NCBI RefSeq assembly: GCF_018604545.1
Contig: NZ_CP075896.1
Coordinates: forward strand, 6,262,001-6,326,000
From: Streptomyces koelreuteriae
GTDB taxonomy: Bacteria; Actinomycetota; Actinomycetes; Streptomycetales; Streptomycetaceae
Reading direction: 5' to 3'
Length of the DNA: 64,000 nt
Part shown: positions 18,862 through 26,761 of the stretch, piece by piece
Numbering within the stretch: the first letter of the stretch is position 1
How the letters are laid out: each line of letters begins with the position of its first letter
Translations under genes and position numbers: made by a program
The notes under the pieces: model-generated
Told to the model about the DNA's origin: nothing
The model's input: the letters and a program-made list of their open reading frames with translations, nothing else
Database searches by the model: none

Positions 18862-19362
18862 ATGAGCGAAGAGCTCCCCCCGTCCGACGCCGCCCGCGAA
18901 GAGGCCGTGGACGAGGTACGGGCGACCGACGCCGACGCCTGGGCGACCGCGTGCGCCGAGGACCTCGAGGCGGAGAAGGCCCGCCGCCGCGCCGAGTACG
19001 GCCCGCCCCCGGGCTCCGCGGCCGAGGAACTGAAGAAGCTCGTCGACGCCGTCGCGGACAAGCTGTCCGGCCTCGAGTCCCCGCTGTTCGGCGCGGTCGC
19101 CGGGCCCGCCGCCCAGCAGGTCGTCCGCCAGGTCGTCCAGCAGGCCAAGGACGCCGTGGAACCCGTCATCGAGCGCAACCCGGACGTCTTCGACCACCTG
19201 GCGGCGGCCGGGAACGAACTGCTCGCCGCCTACCGCTCCGCCGTCCAGGCCCAGGAGCGGCGCTGGACCGGCCGCGACGACGACACCGATCCCCGTGACC
19301 TGGACGAACGCCGTGACCGGGGCGACGACGACGGCCCCGGAGAGCGCATCGACCTGGACTGA
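18862..19362 (+). CDS. DUF5304 protein upstream of glucokinase (SCO2127-like)
   Basis: A 166-residue hydrophilic protein. A helical central part (AAEELKKLVDAVADKLSGLE, then QQVVRQVVQQAKDAV) is flanked by an acidic N-terminus and an Asp/Arg-rich disordered tail. AGGAG precedes ATG 18862. By position it matches S. coelicolor SCO2127, adjacent to glkA and reported to affect glucose repression (from memory). The biochemical role is unknown. Confidence 0.75.
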   Translation: MSEELPPSDAAREEAVDEVRATDADAWATACAEDLEAEKARRRAEYGPPPGSAAEELKKLVDAVADKLSGLESPLFGAVAGPAAQQVVRQVVQQAKDAVEPVIERNPDVFDHLAAAGNELLAAYRSAVQAQERRWTGRDDDTDPRDLDERRDRGDDDGPGERIDLD

Positions 19363-19433
19363 GCCCCCGGCCGAGCCCCCGGCCTCTCGGGTACCGTTGG
19401 CCGTAGCGGGGCTCGACCGAAACTGAGGGATTC

Positions 19434-20387
19434 ATGGGACTCACCATCGGCGTCGACATCGGCGGCACGAAGATCGCGGCCGGCGTGGTCGATGAGGAAG
19501 GCAACATCCTCTCGACCCACAAGGTGCCGACCCCGGGCACGGCCGAGGGCATCGTGGACGCCATCGCCTCGGCGGTGGAAGGCGCGCGCGTCGGACACGA
19601 CATCGTCGGCGTGGGCATCGGCGCCGCCGGCTATGTGAACCGGCAGCGCTCCGAGGTCTACTTCGCGCCTAACATCCACTGGCGCAACGAGCCGCTCAAG
19701 GAGAAGGTCGAGGCCCGTGTGGGCCTTCCGGTGGTCGTCGAGAACGACGCGAACGCCGCGGCGTGGGGCGAGTACAAGTTCGGCGGCGGCAAGGGCCACC
19801 GCAACGTCATCTGCATCACCCTGGGCACCGGCCTCGGCGGCGGCATCATCATCGGCAACAAGCTGCGCCGCGGGCACTTCGGCGTGGCCGCCGAGTTCGG
19901 CCACATCCGCATGGTGCCGGACGGCCTGCTGTGCGGCTGCGGCTCGCAGGGCTGCTGGGAGCAGTACGCCTCCGGGCGCGCGCTCGTCCGGTACGCCAAG
20001 CAGCGCGCCAACGCCACCCCGGAGAACGCCGAGATCCTGCTCGGCCTCGGCAACGGCACGCCCGAGGGCATCGAGGGCAAGCACATCTCCATGGCCGCCC
20101 GCCAGGGCGACCGCGTGGCCGTCGACTCCTACCGCGAACTGGCCCGCTGGGTCGGCGCGGGCCTCGCCGACCTCGCCTCCCTGTTCGACCCCTCCGCGTT
20201 CATCGTGGGCGGCGGCCTCTCCGACGAGGGCGAACTGGTCCTCGGCCCGATCCGCAAGTCCTACAAGCGCTGGCTGGTCGGCGGCAACTGGCGCCCGGTC
20301 GCGGAGGTAAGAGCGGCCGAACTGGGCAACAAGGCAGGCCTGGTAGGAGCAGCGGACCTGGCAAGGGAACCCGACCCGATCATGTAA
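19434..20387 (+). CDS. glkA: ROK-family glucokinase
   Basis: A 317-residue ATP-dependent glucokinase forming glucose 6-phosphate. In Streptomyces it is also central to carbon catabolite repression. The phosphate-binding loop is GVDIGGTKIAAGVVD. The catalytic region VENDANAAAWGEYKFG is followed by ROK sugar-binding GHIRMVPDG and the zinc site CGCGSQGCWEQYASG with its three to four cysteines. The start is ATG 19434 after GAGGG. It follows the DUF5304 gene by 71 bp, and copy 3 of the intergenic repeat follows it. Confidence 0.95.
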   Translation: MGLTIGVDIGGTKIAAGVVDEEGNILSTHKVPTPGTAEGIVDAIASAVEGARVGHDIVGVGIGAAGYVNRQRSEVYFAPNIHWRNEPLKEKVEARVGLPVVVENDANAAAWGEYKFGGGKGHRNVICITLGTGLGGGIIIGNKLRRGHFGVAAEFGHIRMVPDGLLCGCGSQGCWEQYASGRALVRYAKQRANATPENAEILLGLGNGTPEGIEGKHISMAARQGDRVAVDSYRELARWVGAGLADLASLFDPSAFIVGGGLSDEGELVLGPIRKSYKRWLVGGNWRPVAEVRAAELGNKAGLVGAADLAREPDPIM

Positions 20388-20401
20388 TGCCCTGCCTTTG
20401 T

Positions 20402-20475
20402 CTTCAGGGGCGCGGGGAACTGCGCGACCAGCCACGAACAACCGGCACTCGCGCACAATCCCCGCGCCCCGCCCC
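20402..20475 (+). repeat. Intergenic repeat family, copy 3
   Basis: A GGGGCGCGGGGAACTGCGCG block is followed by ACCAGCCACGAACAACCGGC and ends in CCCCGCGCCCC. The ends are inverted copies and can fold into a long hairpin, probably acting as the glkA terminator. The central part aligns with copies at 12311 and 17532. Confidence 0.7.
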
Positions 20476-20496
20476 ATTGGGCGTAAATTGACCAAC

Positions 20497-21243
20497 ATGC
20501 CGCCGCTCCCCAACTCCCGTACCGAACCCGACGGTTCCGCGGTCATCAGGGTCCTCACCTACAACATCCGCTCGATGCGCGACGACACCGCCGCCCTGGC
20601 CCGCGTCATCAGGGCATGCGAACCCGACCTGGTCCTCGTCCAGGAAGCCCCCCGCTTCTTCCGCTGGCGCAAGAAACTCGCCCGCCTGGCCCGCGCGGCC
20701 GACCTGGTGATCGTCACCGGCGGAGCCACCACCACCGGACCGGCGATCCTCAGTTCGCTCCGGGCGGGGGTGGAACGCACCGAGGACATCCTCCTGCCCC
20801 CCACCCCCGGCCTGCACCGCCGCGGCTTCGCCACCGCCGTCGTCCGCTTCGCCGGCACCCGGATCGGCGTCCTGAGCTGCCATCTCTCGTTGCAGAAGGA
20901 CGAGCGCCACGAGCAGGGCGGCATGCTCCTGGACCGGCTCGCCGGGATGGGCGTGGAGCACGCGATCGCGGGCGGCGACCTGAACGAGCGCCCCGACGGC
21001 CGCACCTTCCGCCTGCTGACCGAGCAGCTCACCGACTGCCGGGCCGCCGCGCCCTGGGGCGGCGAGCACACCTGGACCCCCGCCGACCCCTACCAGCGCA
21101 TCGACGCGATCTTCGCGACCAAGGGCATCGAGGTGCTGGGCTGCGGCGTGCCGGACGGACTCCCCGGGGTGACCGGGACAGACCTGAGGGCGGCCACGGA
21201 CCATCTCCCGGTCCTCGCCGCCCTCAGAATCCCAGCCGGTTAG
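20497..21243 (+). CDS. Endonuclease/exonuclease/phosphatase (EEP) family protein
   Basis: A 248-residue metal-dependent phosphodiesterase of the EEP superfamily. Motifs are in order: VLTYNIRSM (metal Asn), LVQEAPRFF (metal Glu), SCHLSLQ, GGDLNERPD (catalytic Asp/Asn) and TDHLPVLAAL (catalytic Asp-His). There is no signal peptide. The substrate could be DNA, inositol phosphate or lipid. ATG 20497 was chosen because a candidate -10 (TAAATT, 20483-20488) lies just upstream, suggesting a leaderless mRNA; upstream in-frame codons fall in the repeat. The 3' end overlaps the convergent membrane gene by 4 bp (TTAG). Confidence 0.85.
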   Translation: MPPLPNSRTEPDGSAVIRVLTYNIRSMRDDTAALARVIRACEPDLVLVQEAPRFFRWRKKLARLARAADLVIVTGGATTTGPAILSSLRAGVERTEDILLPPTPGLHRRGFATAVVRFAGTRIGVLSCHLSLQKDERHEQGGMLLDRLAGMGVEHAIAGGDLNERPDGRTFRLLTEQLTDCRAAAPWGGEHTWTPADPYQRIDAIFATKGIEVLGCGVPDGLPGVTGTDLRAATDHLPVLAALRIPAG

Positions 21244-21872
21244 ACGACCGCCCCGCGCCCCGGATCCTCGTCGTCCTCGTCGTCCGTCCGCATCCGCATC
21301 ACCAGCGTCGCGAACCCGCCGAGGAAACCGCCGATCCCCGCCGTGGCCAGCCACCACTCCATCTCCCAGCCGAGCACCACGGCCAGCAGCAGCAGGACCG
21401 GCCCGCCGAGCACGCCCAGCCAGGCGAACTTCGCGGTGACGTCGGCCGTCGGCAGCGGGGGCGGCTCGGGCGGCACGAAGTGGCCCTCGTCGTCCTCGTC
21501 GAAGTCCTCCTCGGCGGGCTCGGGCACGGAGTAGTCGCGCGGTCCGACACCGGGCGCGAAGGAGACCGAGCCGCCCAGCGGGGTGACCGGCTCGACCGGC
21601 TTGTCCCCGGGCTTCGCGGCCTCCTCGGGCTCGGCGGGCTTGACCGCCTCCCCGGCCGCCCCGGCCGTGTCCACCCGGTCGTCGTTGGTCCCGGTCGCCG
21701 GCAGCGCCAGGTCCTCGATCGACTTGAACGGCTTGGCGCCCGGCGGGTCCGGCGGCTCCTCGCCGTACGCGGCGACGATCGCGGCCCAGGCGGCCTCCTC
21801 GTCGAACGGGACGCCCTGTTCGTCCGGCTCACGGCCCTCGCGGTCCTCGCGGTCCGAGTCGTGCTCAGCCAC
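21240..21872 (-). CDS. Acidic membrane protein with two C-terminal helices
   Basis: A 210-residue protein of unknown family. Residues about 1-140 are acidic and Pro/Glu-rich, with a short conserved-looking helix FDEEAAWAAIVAAYGEEP near the start. Two membrane helices follow (WLGVLGGPVLLLLAVVLGW and WLATAGIGGFLGGFATLVM) and a short acidic cytoplasmic tail. The start is GTG 21872, which overlaps the hydrolase stop by 8 bp; the upstream frame lies within the hydrolase gene. Translational coupling with the hydrolase is likely. Confidence 0.75.
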   Translation of the reverse strand: MAEHDSDREDREGREPDEQGVPFDEEAAWAAIVAAYGEEPPDPPGAKPFKSIEDLALPATGTNDDRVDTAGAAGEAVKPAEPEEAAKPGDKPVEPVTPLGGSVSFAPGVGPRDYSVPEPAEEDFDEDDEGHFVPPEPPPLPTADVTAKFAWLGVLGGPVLLLLAVVLGWEMEWWLATAGIGGFLGGFATLVMRMRTDDEDDEDPGRGAVV

Positions 21873-22662
21873 CTGCGGTCGTCCCTTCCTTGCCGAGACC
21901 GGGCCCCTTGCCGAGGCCGGACGCGAGCCGGCCGATGAAGTCGACGCTCTCCTCGAAGATCCGGTCCGCGTCATGGTCCAACGTGGCGACGTGGTAGCTC
22001 TGTTCCAGGATGACCTCTTTCACATCCGTCGAGGAGATGCGGCTGAGGATGCGGGCCGAGTCGGCGGGCGGCACCACATGGTCCTGCGGGCTGCGCAGCA
22101 GCAGCACCGGCTGGGTGACCTGCGGCAGCTCGCCGTCGGTCATCCGGAAGAACTGGCGCAGGGAGTGCGCCGCGTGCAGCGGGACCCGGTCGTAGCCCAG
22201 CTCCCGGCTGTCCGGCTTGGCGATGTCGCTGGCGATGCCCTTCGTCGCGGGGACGAGGTGGCGGACCACCGGGAGCGCGTGCGCCGCCAGCCCGTGCACC
22301 TTGTTCGCGGGGTTGACGACCACCACGCCGCTCACGGCGCCGCCGTGCTTCGCGGCGAGGCGCAGGGCCAGGGCGCCGCCCATGGACAGACCGGCCACGA
22401 ACACCTGCTCACGGCGCTCGCACAGCAGGCGCAGCTCGCGGTCCACCTCCGCGTACCAGTCCTGCCAGCCGGTGATCCGCAGGTCCTCCCAGCGGGTGCC
22501 GTGCCCGGGCAGCAGCGGCAGGGAGACGGTCAGGCCGCGCTCGGCGAGATGCTCCGCCCAGGGGCGCAGCGACTGCGGTGATCCGGTGAAACCGTGGCAG
22601 AGGAGGACGGCGACCTCCCCGCCCTCGTGGCGAAACGGCTCGGCTCCGGAAAGGACCGGCAC
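21865..22662 (-). CDS. Alpha/beta hydrolase (carboxylesterase/monoacylglycerol lipase type)
   Basis: A 265-residue cytoplasmic esterase. The oxyanion loop is LLCHGFTGSPQSL, the nucleophile elbow GLSMGGA supplies Ser, the acid is in RSPQDHVVPP, and the histidine in SYHVATLDHD. Length and motifs fit Est30-type carboxylesterases and monoacylglycerol lipases, so a medium- or long-chain acyl ester is the likely substrate. The start is GTG 22662. It is divergent from the PlsC acyltransferase gene, hinting at lipid turnover, but that is context only. Confidence 0.87.
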   Translation of the reverse strand: MPVLSGAEPFRHEGGEVAVLLCHGFTGSPQSLRPWAEHLAERGLTVSLPLLPGHGTRWEDLRITGWQDWYAEVDRELRLLCERREQVFVAGLSMGGALALRLAAKHGGAVSGVVVVNPANKVHGLAAHALPVVRHLVPATKGIASDIAKPDSRELGYDRVPLHAAHSLRQFFRMTDGELPQVTQPVLLLRSPQDHVVPPADSARILSRISSTDVKEVILEQSYHVATLDHDADRIFEESVDFIGRLASGLGKGPGLGKEGTTAGG

Positions 22663-22849
22663 CTTCGGCCTCCTGGTCGTGAGAAGGGACTGACACGATC
22701 ACGGAATGTCACGGAACGTCATGGAGGGGGTCGCACGTCGTTCGCGGGACCTTCACCGTACGCGACCGCACTGACACCGACCAGGGCCGTCGGCGCCTTT
22801 GACAGCGCTCCGGGTTATGGTCTGACCGACACATACAGGAGGCACTCGG

Positions 22850-23686
22850 TTGTTGTACGGCGCGATGAAGGTCGCTGTTGGGGGACCGCTGAAGGTCGCC
22901 TTCAGGCCCTGGGTGGAAGGCCTGGAGAACGTTCCCGCAGAGGGCGCCGCGATCCTGGCGAGCAACCACCTGTCCTTCTCGGACTCGTTCTTCCTGCCCG
23001 CGGTCCTGGACCGCAAGGTCACGTTCATCGCGAAGGCGGAGTACTTCACGACGCCCGGGGTGAAGGGCCGGATGACGGCCGCGTTCTTCAAGGGCGTCGG
23101 CCAGCTCCCCGTGGACCGCTCCGGTGCGCGCGGCGCGGGTGAGGCCGCCATCAAGAGCGGCATAGAGGTGCTGGAGCGGGGCGAGCTGTTCGGGATCTAC
23201 CCGGAGGGGACGCGCTCGCCCGACGGCCGGCTCTACCGGGGCAAGCCGGGCGGCCTCGCGCGCGTGGCCCTCGCCACCGGCGCCCCCGTCCTGCCCGTCG
23301 CGATGATCGACACGGAGAAGATCCAGCCGCCCGGCAAGGTCATGCCCAAGCTGATGCGCCCGGGCATCCGGATCGGCAAGCCCCTGGACTTCAGCCGCTA
23401 CCAGGGCATGGAGCACGACCGTTTCGTGCTGCGCGCGGTGACCGACGAGGTCATGTACGAGATCATGAAGCTCTCCGGCCAGGAGTACGTCGACATGTAC
23501 GCCACGGCCATGAAGCGGCAGATCGCGGACGCGGCGAAGGCGGACAAGGAAGCCGAGAAGGCGGCGAAGGCCGCCCTCGCGCGGGCGGAGAAGGAACAGG
23601 CCGCGAAGGAGAAGGCCGAGCGCGAGCAGGCCGAGAAGGACCGGGCCGAGAAGGACCAGACGGAGCAGCGGCGGACCGAGCCCTAG
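22850..23686 (+). CDS. plsC: 1-acyl-sn-glycerol-3-phosphate acyltransferase
   Basis: A 278-residue membrane-associated acyltransferase making phosphatidic acid from lysophosphatidate. The block I motif is NHLSFSDS (H-x4-D variant), block III is IYPEGTRSPDG, and block IV VLPVAMI follows. The last 60 residues are a lysine/glutamate-rich coiled coil (AEKAAKAALARAEKEQ). The start is TTG 22850, set by AGGAGG at 22837-22842; an ATG at 22865 is the alternative. The macS gene begins 29 bp downstream, so the three may be co-transcribed. Confidence 0.9.
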   Translation: MLYGAMKVAVGGPLKVAFRPWVEGLENVPAEGAAILASNHLSFSDSFFLPAVLDRKVTFIAKAEYFTTPGVKGRMTAAFFKGVGQLPVDRSGARGAGEAAIKSGIEVLERGELFGIYPEGTRSPDGRLYRGKPGGLARVALATGAPVLPVAMIDTEKIQPPGKVMPKLMRPGIRIGKPLDFSRYQGMEHDRFVLRAVTDEVMYEIMKLSGQEYVDMYATAMKRQIADAAKADKEAEKAAKAALARAEKEQAAKEKAEREQAEKDRAEKDQTEQRRTEP

Positions 23687-23715
23687 TCGGGGCTCGACGC
23701 CGGGGGGCGGGGGAG

Positions 23716-24942
23716 ATGGCCAAGCGCGAGCGAGTCATGAGGATGTCGGTCGAGCTGCCGCTGTGGCGTGCCCTGTCCGGCTACCGGGTGCTCACGATGC
23801 TGTACGCGGTCGGCCTGTTCGCCACCGCCTACGACGAGTTCACCCGCCCCTGGGTCGCCGTCGCCTACTACGCCGTGCTGAGCGTGTGGACCCTGGCCAC
23901 CCTGCCCCGGGTCGCGAACGCCGCCGGCTGCACCAAGCGGTTCCTCGCCGCCGACCTCACCATCGCGATCACCGGCATCATGCTCACGCCCGTCGCCGAC
24001 GCCCACGAGCGGGTCCAGGCCGGCGGCCCGACCCTGCCGTCGATCTGGACCGCCGGAGCCGTCCTCGCCTTCGCGGTCAAGGGCGGCTGGCGCTGGGCGG
24101 CCCTCGCCTCCGGCCTCGTGGCCGTGGCCAACCTGGTCGAGCGCGGCACCCCGGCCCGCGACACCGTCCACAACGTCATCCTCGTCTGCATCGCCTCCGT
24201 CGCCATCGGCTACGTCGTCGAGGTCGCCCGCGCCTCCGAGCGCACCCTCGCCCGCGCCCTGGAGATCGAGGCCGCCACCCGGGAGCGGGAGCGGCTCGCC
24301 CGGGACATCCACGACAGCGTGCTCCAGGTGCTGGCGATGGTGCAGCGGCGCGGGGCGGTGATCGGCGGCGAGGCGGCCGAGCTGGGCCGGATGGCGGGCG
24401 AGCAGGAGGTCGCGCTGCGCACCCTGGTCTCCGGCGGGCTCGTGCCCGTCTCCCGGGTCTCGGAGGACGCCGCCGAGGGCGCGGTCGTCCGGACGGTCGA
24501 GGAGGAGCCGCAGGACAGCGGCCCCGTCGACCTGCGCGCCCTGCTCGCGCCGTACGCCGGGGCCAGGGTCAGCCTCGCCGAGCCCGGCGCGCCCGTGCCG
24601 CTGACCCCGGTCGCCGCCCGCGAGGTGGCCGCGGCCGTCGGGGCCGCCCTGGACAATGTCCGCAGGCACGCCGGGGAGCAGGCGCGCGCGTGGATCCTGG
24701 TCGAGGACGAGCCGGACGAGGTGATCGTCACCGTCCGGGACGACGGCCCCGGCATCCCGCAGGGCCGGCTCGCCGAGGCCGAGGGCGAGGGGCGGCTCGG
24801 TGTCGCCCTGTCGATCCGCGGCCGGCTGCGCGACCTCGGCGGCAGCGCGGAGCTGATCTCGGTGCCGGGCCAGGGCACGGAGGTCGAGCTGAAGGTACCG
24901 AAAGCAGTGACGGACGCACGGGGGAAGGCGGAGCGGCCATGA
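23716..24942 (+). CDS. macS: MacS-like sensor histidine kinase
   Basis: A 408-residue NarL-class (HisKA_3) kinase. About five membrane helices and a PspC-less sensor region occupy residues 20-175. The dimerisation helix RDIHDSVLQV holds phospho-acceptor His199. A linker follows, and then the ATPase with N-box NVRRHAGE and G1 DDGPGIPQG. Gene order (kinase, then regulator, before a phosphofructokinase gene) matches the S. coelicolor MacRS pair, which controls morphogenic membrane protein genes (from memory). The stop overlaps the regulator start as ATGA. Confidence 0.85.
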   Translation: MAKRERVMRMSVELPLWRALSGYRVLTMLYAVGLFATAYDEFTRPWVAVAYYAVLSVWTLATLPRVANAAGCTKRFLAADLTIAITGIMLTPVADAHERVQAGGPTLPSIWTAGAVLAFAVKGGWRWAALASGLVAVANLVERGTPARDTVHNVILVCIASVAIGYVVEVARASERTLARALEIEAATRERERLARDIHDSVLQVLAMVQRRGAVIGGEAAELGRMAGEQEVALRTLVSGGLVPVSRVSEDAAEGAVVRTVEEEPQDSGPVDLRALLAPYAGARVSLAEPGAPVPLTPVAAREVAAAVGAALDNVRRHAGEQARAWILVEDEPDEVIVTVRDDGPGIPQGRLAEAEGEGRLGVALSIRGRLRDLGGSAELISVPGQGTEVELKVPKAVTDARGKAERP

Positions 24943-25640
24943 CGGACACCACGGAGAACCCGCGGGACCCGGCGAAGGACCCCATCAAGGTCATGGTCGT
25001 CGACGACCACCCCATGTGGCGCGACGCCGTCGCCCGTGACCTGGCCGAGTCGGGCTTCGAGGTGGTCGCCACCGCGGGCGACGGCGACCAGGCCGTGCGC
25101 CGCGCCAAGGCCGCCGCACCCGACGTCCTCGTGCTGGACCTGAACCTGCCCGCCAAGCCCGGCGTCCAGGTCTGCAAGGAGGTCGTCGCCGCCAACCCCG
25201 CGCTGCGCGTCCTCGTGCTGTCCGCGAGCGGTGAGCACGCCGACGTCCTGGAGGCCGTGAAGTCCGGCGCGACCGGCTACCTGCTGAAGTCGGCCTCCAC
25301 CGGGGAACTCCAGGACGCGGTGCGCCGTACGGCCGTCGGCGACCCGGTCTTCACCCCCGGCCTCGCCGGACTGGTCCTCGGCGAGTACCGCCGCCTGGCC
25401 TCCGAACCCGCCCCCGCCCCCGACACCGACGAACCGAAGGCGCCCCGGCTCACGGACCGCGAGACCGAGGTGCTGCGCCTGGTCGCCAAGGGCCTGAGCT
25501 ACAAGCAGATCGCCGAACGCCTGGTCATCTCCCACCGCACGGTGCAGAACCACGTCCAGAACACCCTCGGCAAGCTCCAGTTGCACAACCGGGTCGAGCT
25601 CGTCAGGTACGCGATAGAGCGCGGCCTCGACGACGAGTGA
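24939..25640 (+). CDS. macR: MacR-like NarL-family response regulator
   Basis: A 233-residue regulator. The receiver domain has acidic pocket VVDDH, phospho-acceptor Asp67 (LVLDLNLP), Ser/Thr LSAS and Lys in LLKSAS. A Pro-rich linker leads to a LuxR-type helix-turn-helix (LTDRETEVLRLVAKGLSYKQ). It is translated from ATG 24939 in an ATGA overlap with the kinase. A near-match to the reported MacR palindrome lies at 43867 in this window. No such site was seen directly upstream of macS. Confidence 0.87.
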   Translation: MTDTTENPRDPAKDPIKVMVVDDHPMWRDAVARDLAESGFEVVATAGDGDQAVRRAKAAAPDVLVLDLNLPAKPGVQVCKEVVAANPALRVLVLSASGEHADVLEAVKSGATGYLLKSASTGELQDAVRRTAVGDPVFTPGLAGLVLGEYRRLASEPAPAPDTDEPKAPRLTDRETEVLRLVAKGLSYKQIAERLVISHRTVQNHVQNTLGKLQLHNRVELVRYAIERGLDDE

Positions 25641-25693
25641 GGCGCACGTCACACTGACCCTTCGTCAGGCACCTGCGGCGAAGGGACTGTTCC

Positions 25694-26722
25694 ATGCGCG
25701 TCGGAGTACTGACCGGAGGCGGCGACTGCCCCGGCCTCAACGCCGTCATCCGGGCGATCGTCCGCAAGGGCGTGCAGGAGTACGGCTACGACTTCACCGG
25801 CTTCCGGGACGGCTGGCGAGGACCCCTGGAAGGCGACACCGTCCGGCTCGACATCCCCGCCGTGCGCGGCATCCTGCCCCGCGGCGGCACCGTCCTCGGC
25901 TCCTCGCGGACCAACCCGCTGAAGGAGGAGAACGGCATCCGCCGTATCAAGGACAACCTCGCCGCGCTGGAGGTCGAGGCGCTCATCGCCATCGGCGGCG
26001 AGGACACCCTGGGCGTGGCCGCCCGGCTGTCCGACGACCACGGCGTGCCCTGTGTCGGCGTCCCGAAGACCATCGACAACGACCTGTCCGCCACCGACTA
26101 CACCTTCGGCTTCGACACCGCGGTCGGCATCGCGACCGAGGCGATCGACCGGCTGCACACCACCGCCGAGTCCCATATGCGGGTCCTGGTCGTCGAGGTG
26201 ATGGGCCGGCACGCCGGGTGGATCGCCCTCCACTCGGGCCTGGCCGGCGGGGCGAACGTCATCCTCATCCCCGAGCAGCGCTTCGACGTCGAGCAGGTCT
26301 GCGCCTGGGTGACGTCCCGCTTCAAGGCGTCGTACGCGCCGATCGTCGTCATCGCCGAGGGGGCGATGCCGAAGGACGGCGACATGGTTCTCAAGGACCA
26401 GTCGCTGGACTCCTTCGGGCACGTCCGCCTCTCCGGCGTCGGCGAGTGGCTGGCCAAGCAGATCGAGAAGCGCACGGGCAAGGAGGCCCGCACCACCGTC
26501 CTGGGCCATGTCCAGCGCGGCGGCACCCCCAGCGCCTTCGACCGCTGGCTCGCCACCCGCTTCGGCCTGCACGCCATCGACTGCGTCCGCGACGGCGACT
26601 TCGGCACGATGGTCGCCCTGCGCGGCACGGACATCGTCCGGGTCCCGATCGCCGACGCGACGGCCCGCCTGAAGACGGTGGACCCCACGCTGTACGAGGA
26701 GGTCGGCGTCTTCTTCGGCTGA
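25694..26722 (+). CDS. pfkA: 6-phosphofructokinase with PPi-type active-site residues
   Basis: A 342-residue glycolytic enzyme phosphorylating fructose 6-phosphate. Motifs: GVLTGGGDCPGLNAVIR, SSRTNP, the donor loop IGGEDTLG, PKTIDNDLSATDYTFGFDTA (catalytic Asp in TIDND), MGRHAGWIA and VLGHVQRGG. Residue 104 is Asp and the residue before TIDND is Lys. In this family Gly at 104 goes with ATP use, and Asp104 plus Lys with pyrophosphate use. By position it corresponds to S. coelicolor PfkA1 (SCO2119, from memory). A bidirectional terminator separates it from trpEG. Confidence 0.93.
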   Translation: MRVGVLTGGGDCPGLNAVIRAIVRKGVQEYGYDFTGFRDGWRGPLEGDTVRLDIPAVRGILPRGGTVLGSSRTNPLKEENGIRRIKDNLAALEVEALIAIGGEDTLGVAARLSDDHGVPCVGVPKTIDNDLSATDYTFGFDTAVGIATEAIDRLHTTAESHMRVLVVEVMGRHAGWIALHSGLAGGANVILIPEQRFDVEQVCAWVTSRFKASYAPIVVIAEGAMPKDGDMVLKDQSLDSFGHVRLSGVGEWLAKQIEKRTGKEARTTVLGHVQRGGTPSAFDRWLATRFGLHAIDCVRDGDFGTMVALRGTDIVRVPIADATARLKTVDPTLYEEVGVFFG

Positions 26723-26734
26723 CCGGGACACGGA

Positions 26735-26760
26735 CGTCCGGGGGCGCCGGCCCCCGGACG
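26735..26760. terminator. Bidirectional terminator between pfkA and trpEG
   Basis: A perfect 10-bp stem, CGTCCGGGGG with CCCCCGGACG, with a CGCCGG loop. It fills the 39-bp gap between convergent genes and ends 2 bp before the trpEG stop codon. Confidence 0.75.
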
Positions 26761-26761
26761 G

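Noticed and set aside
22799-22804. TTGACA motif as the plsC promoter
   Set aside because: No acceptable -10 lies at 16-18 bp spacing; the nearest TATGGT is only 11 bp away.
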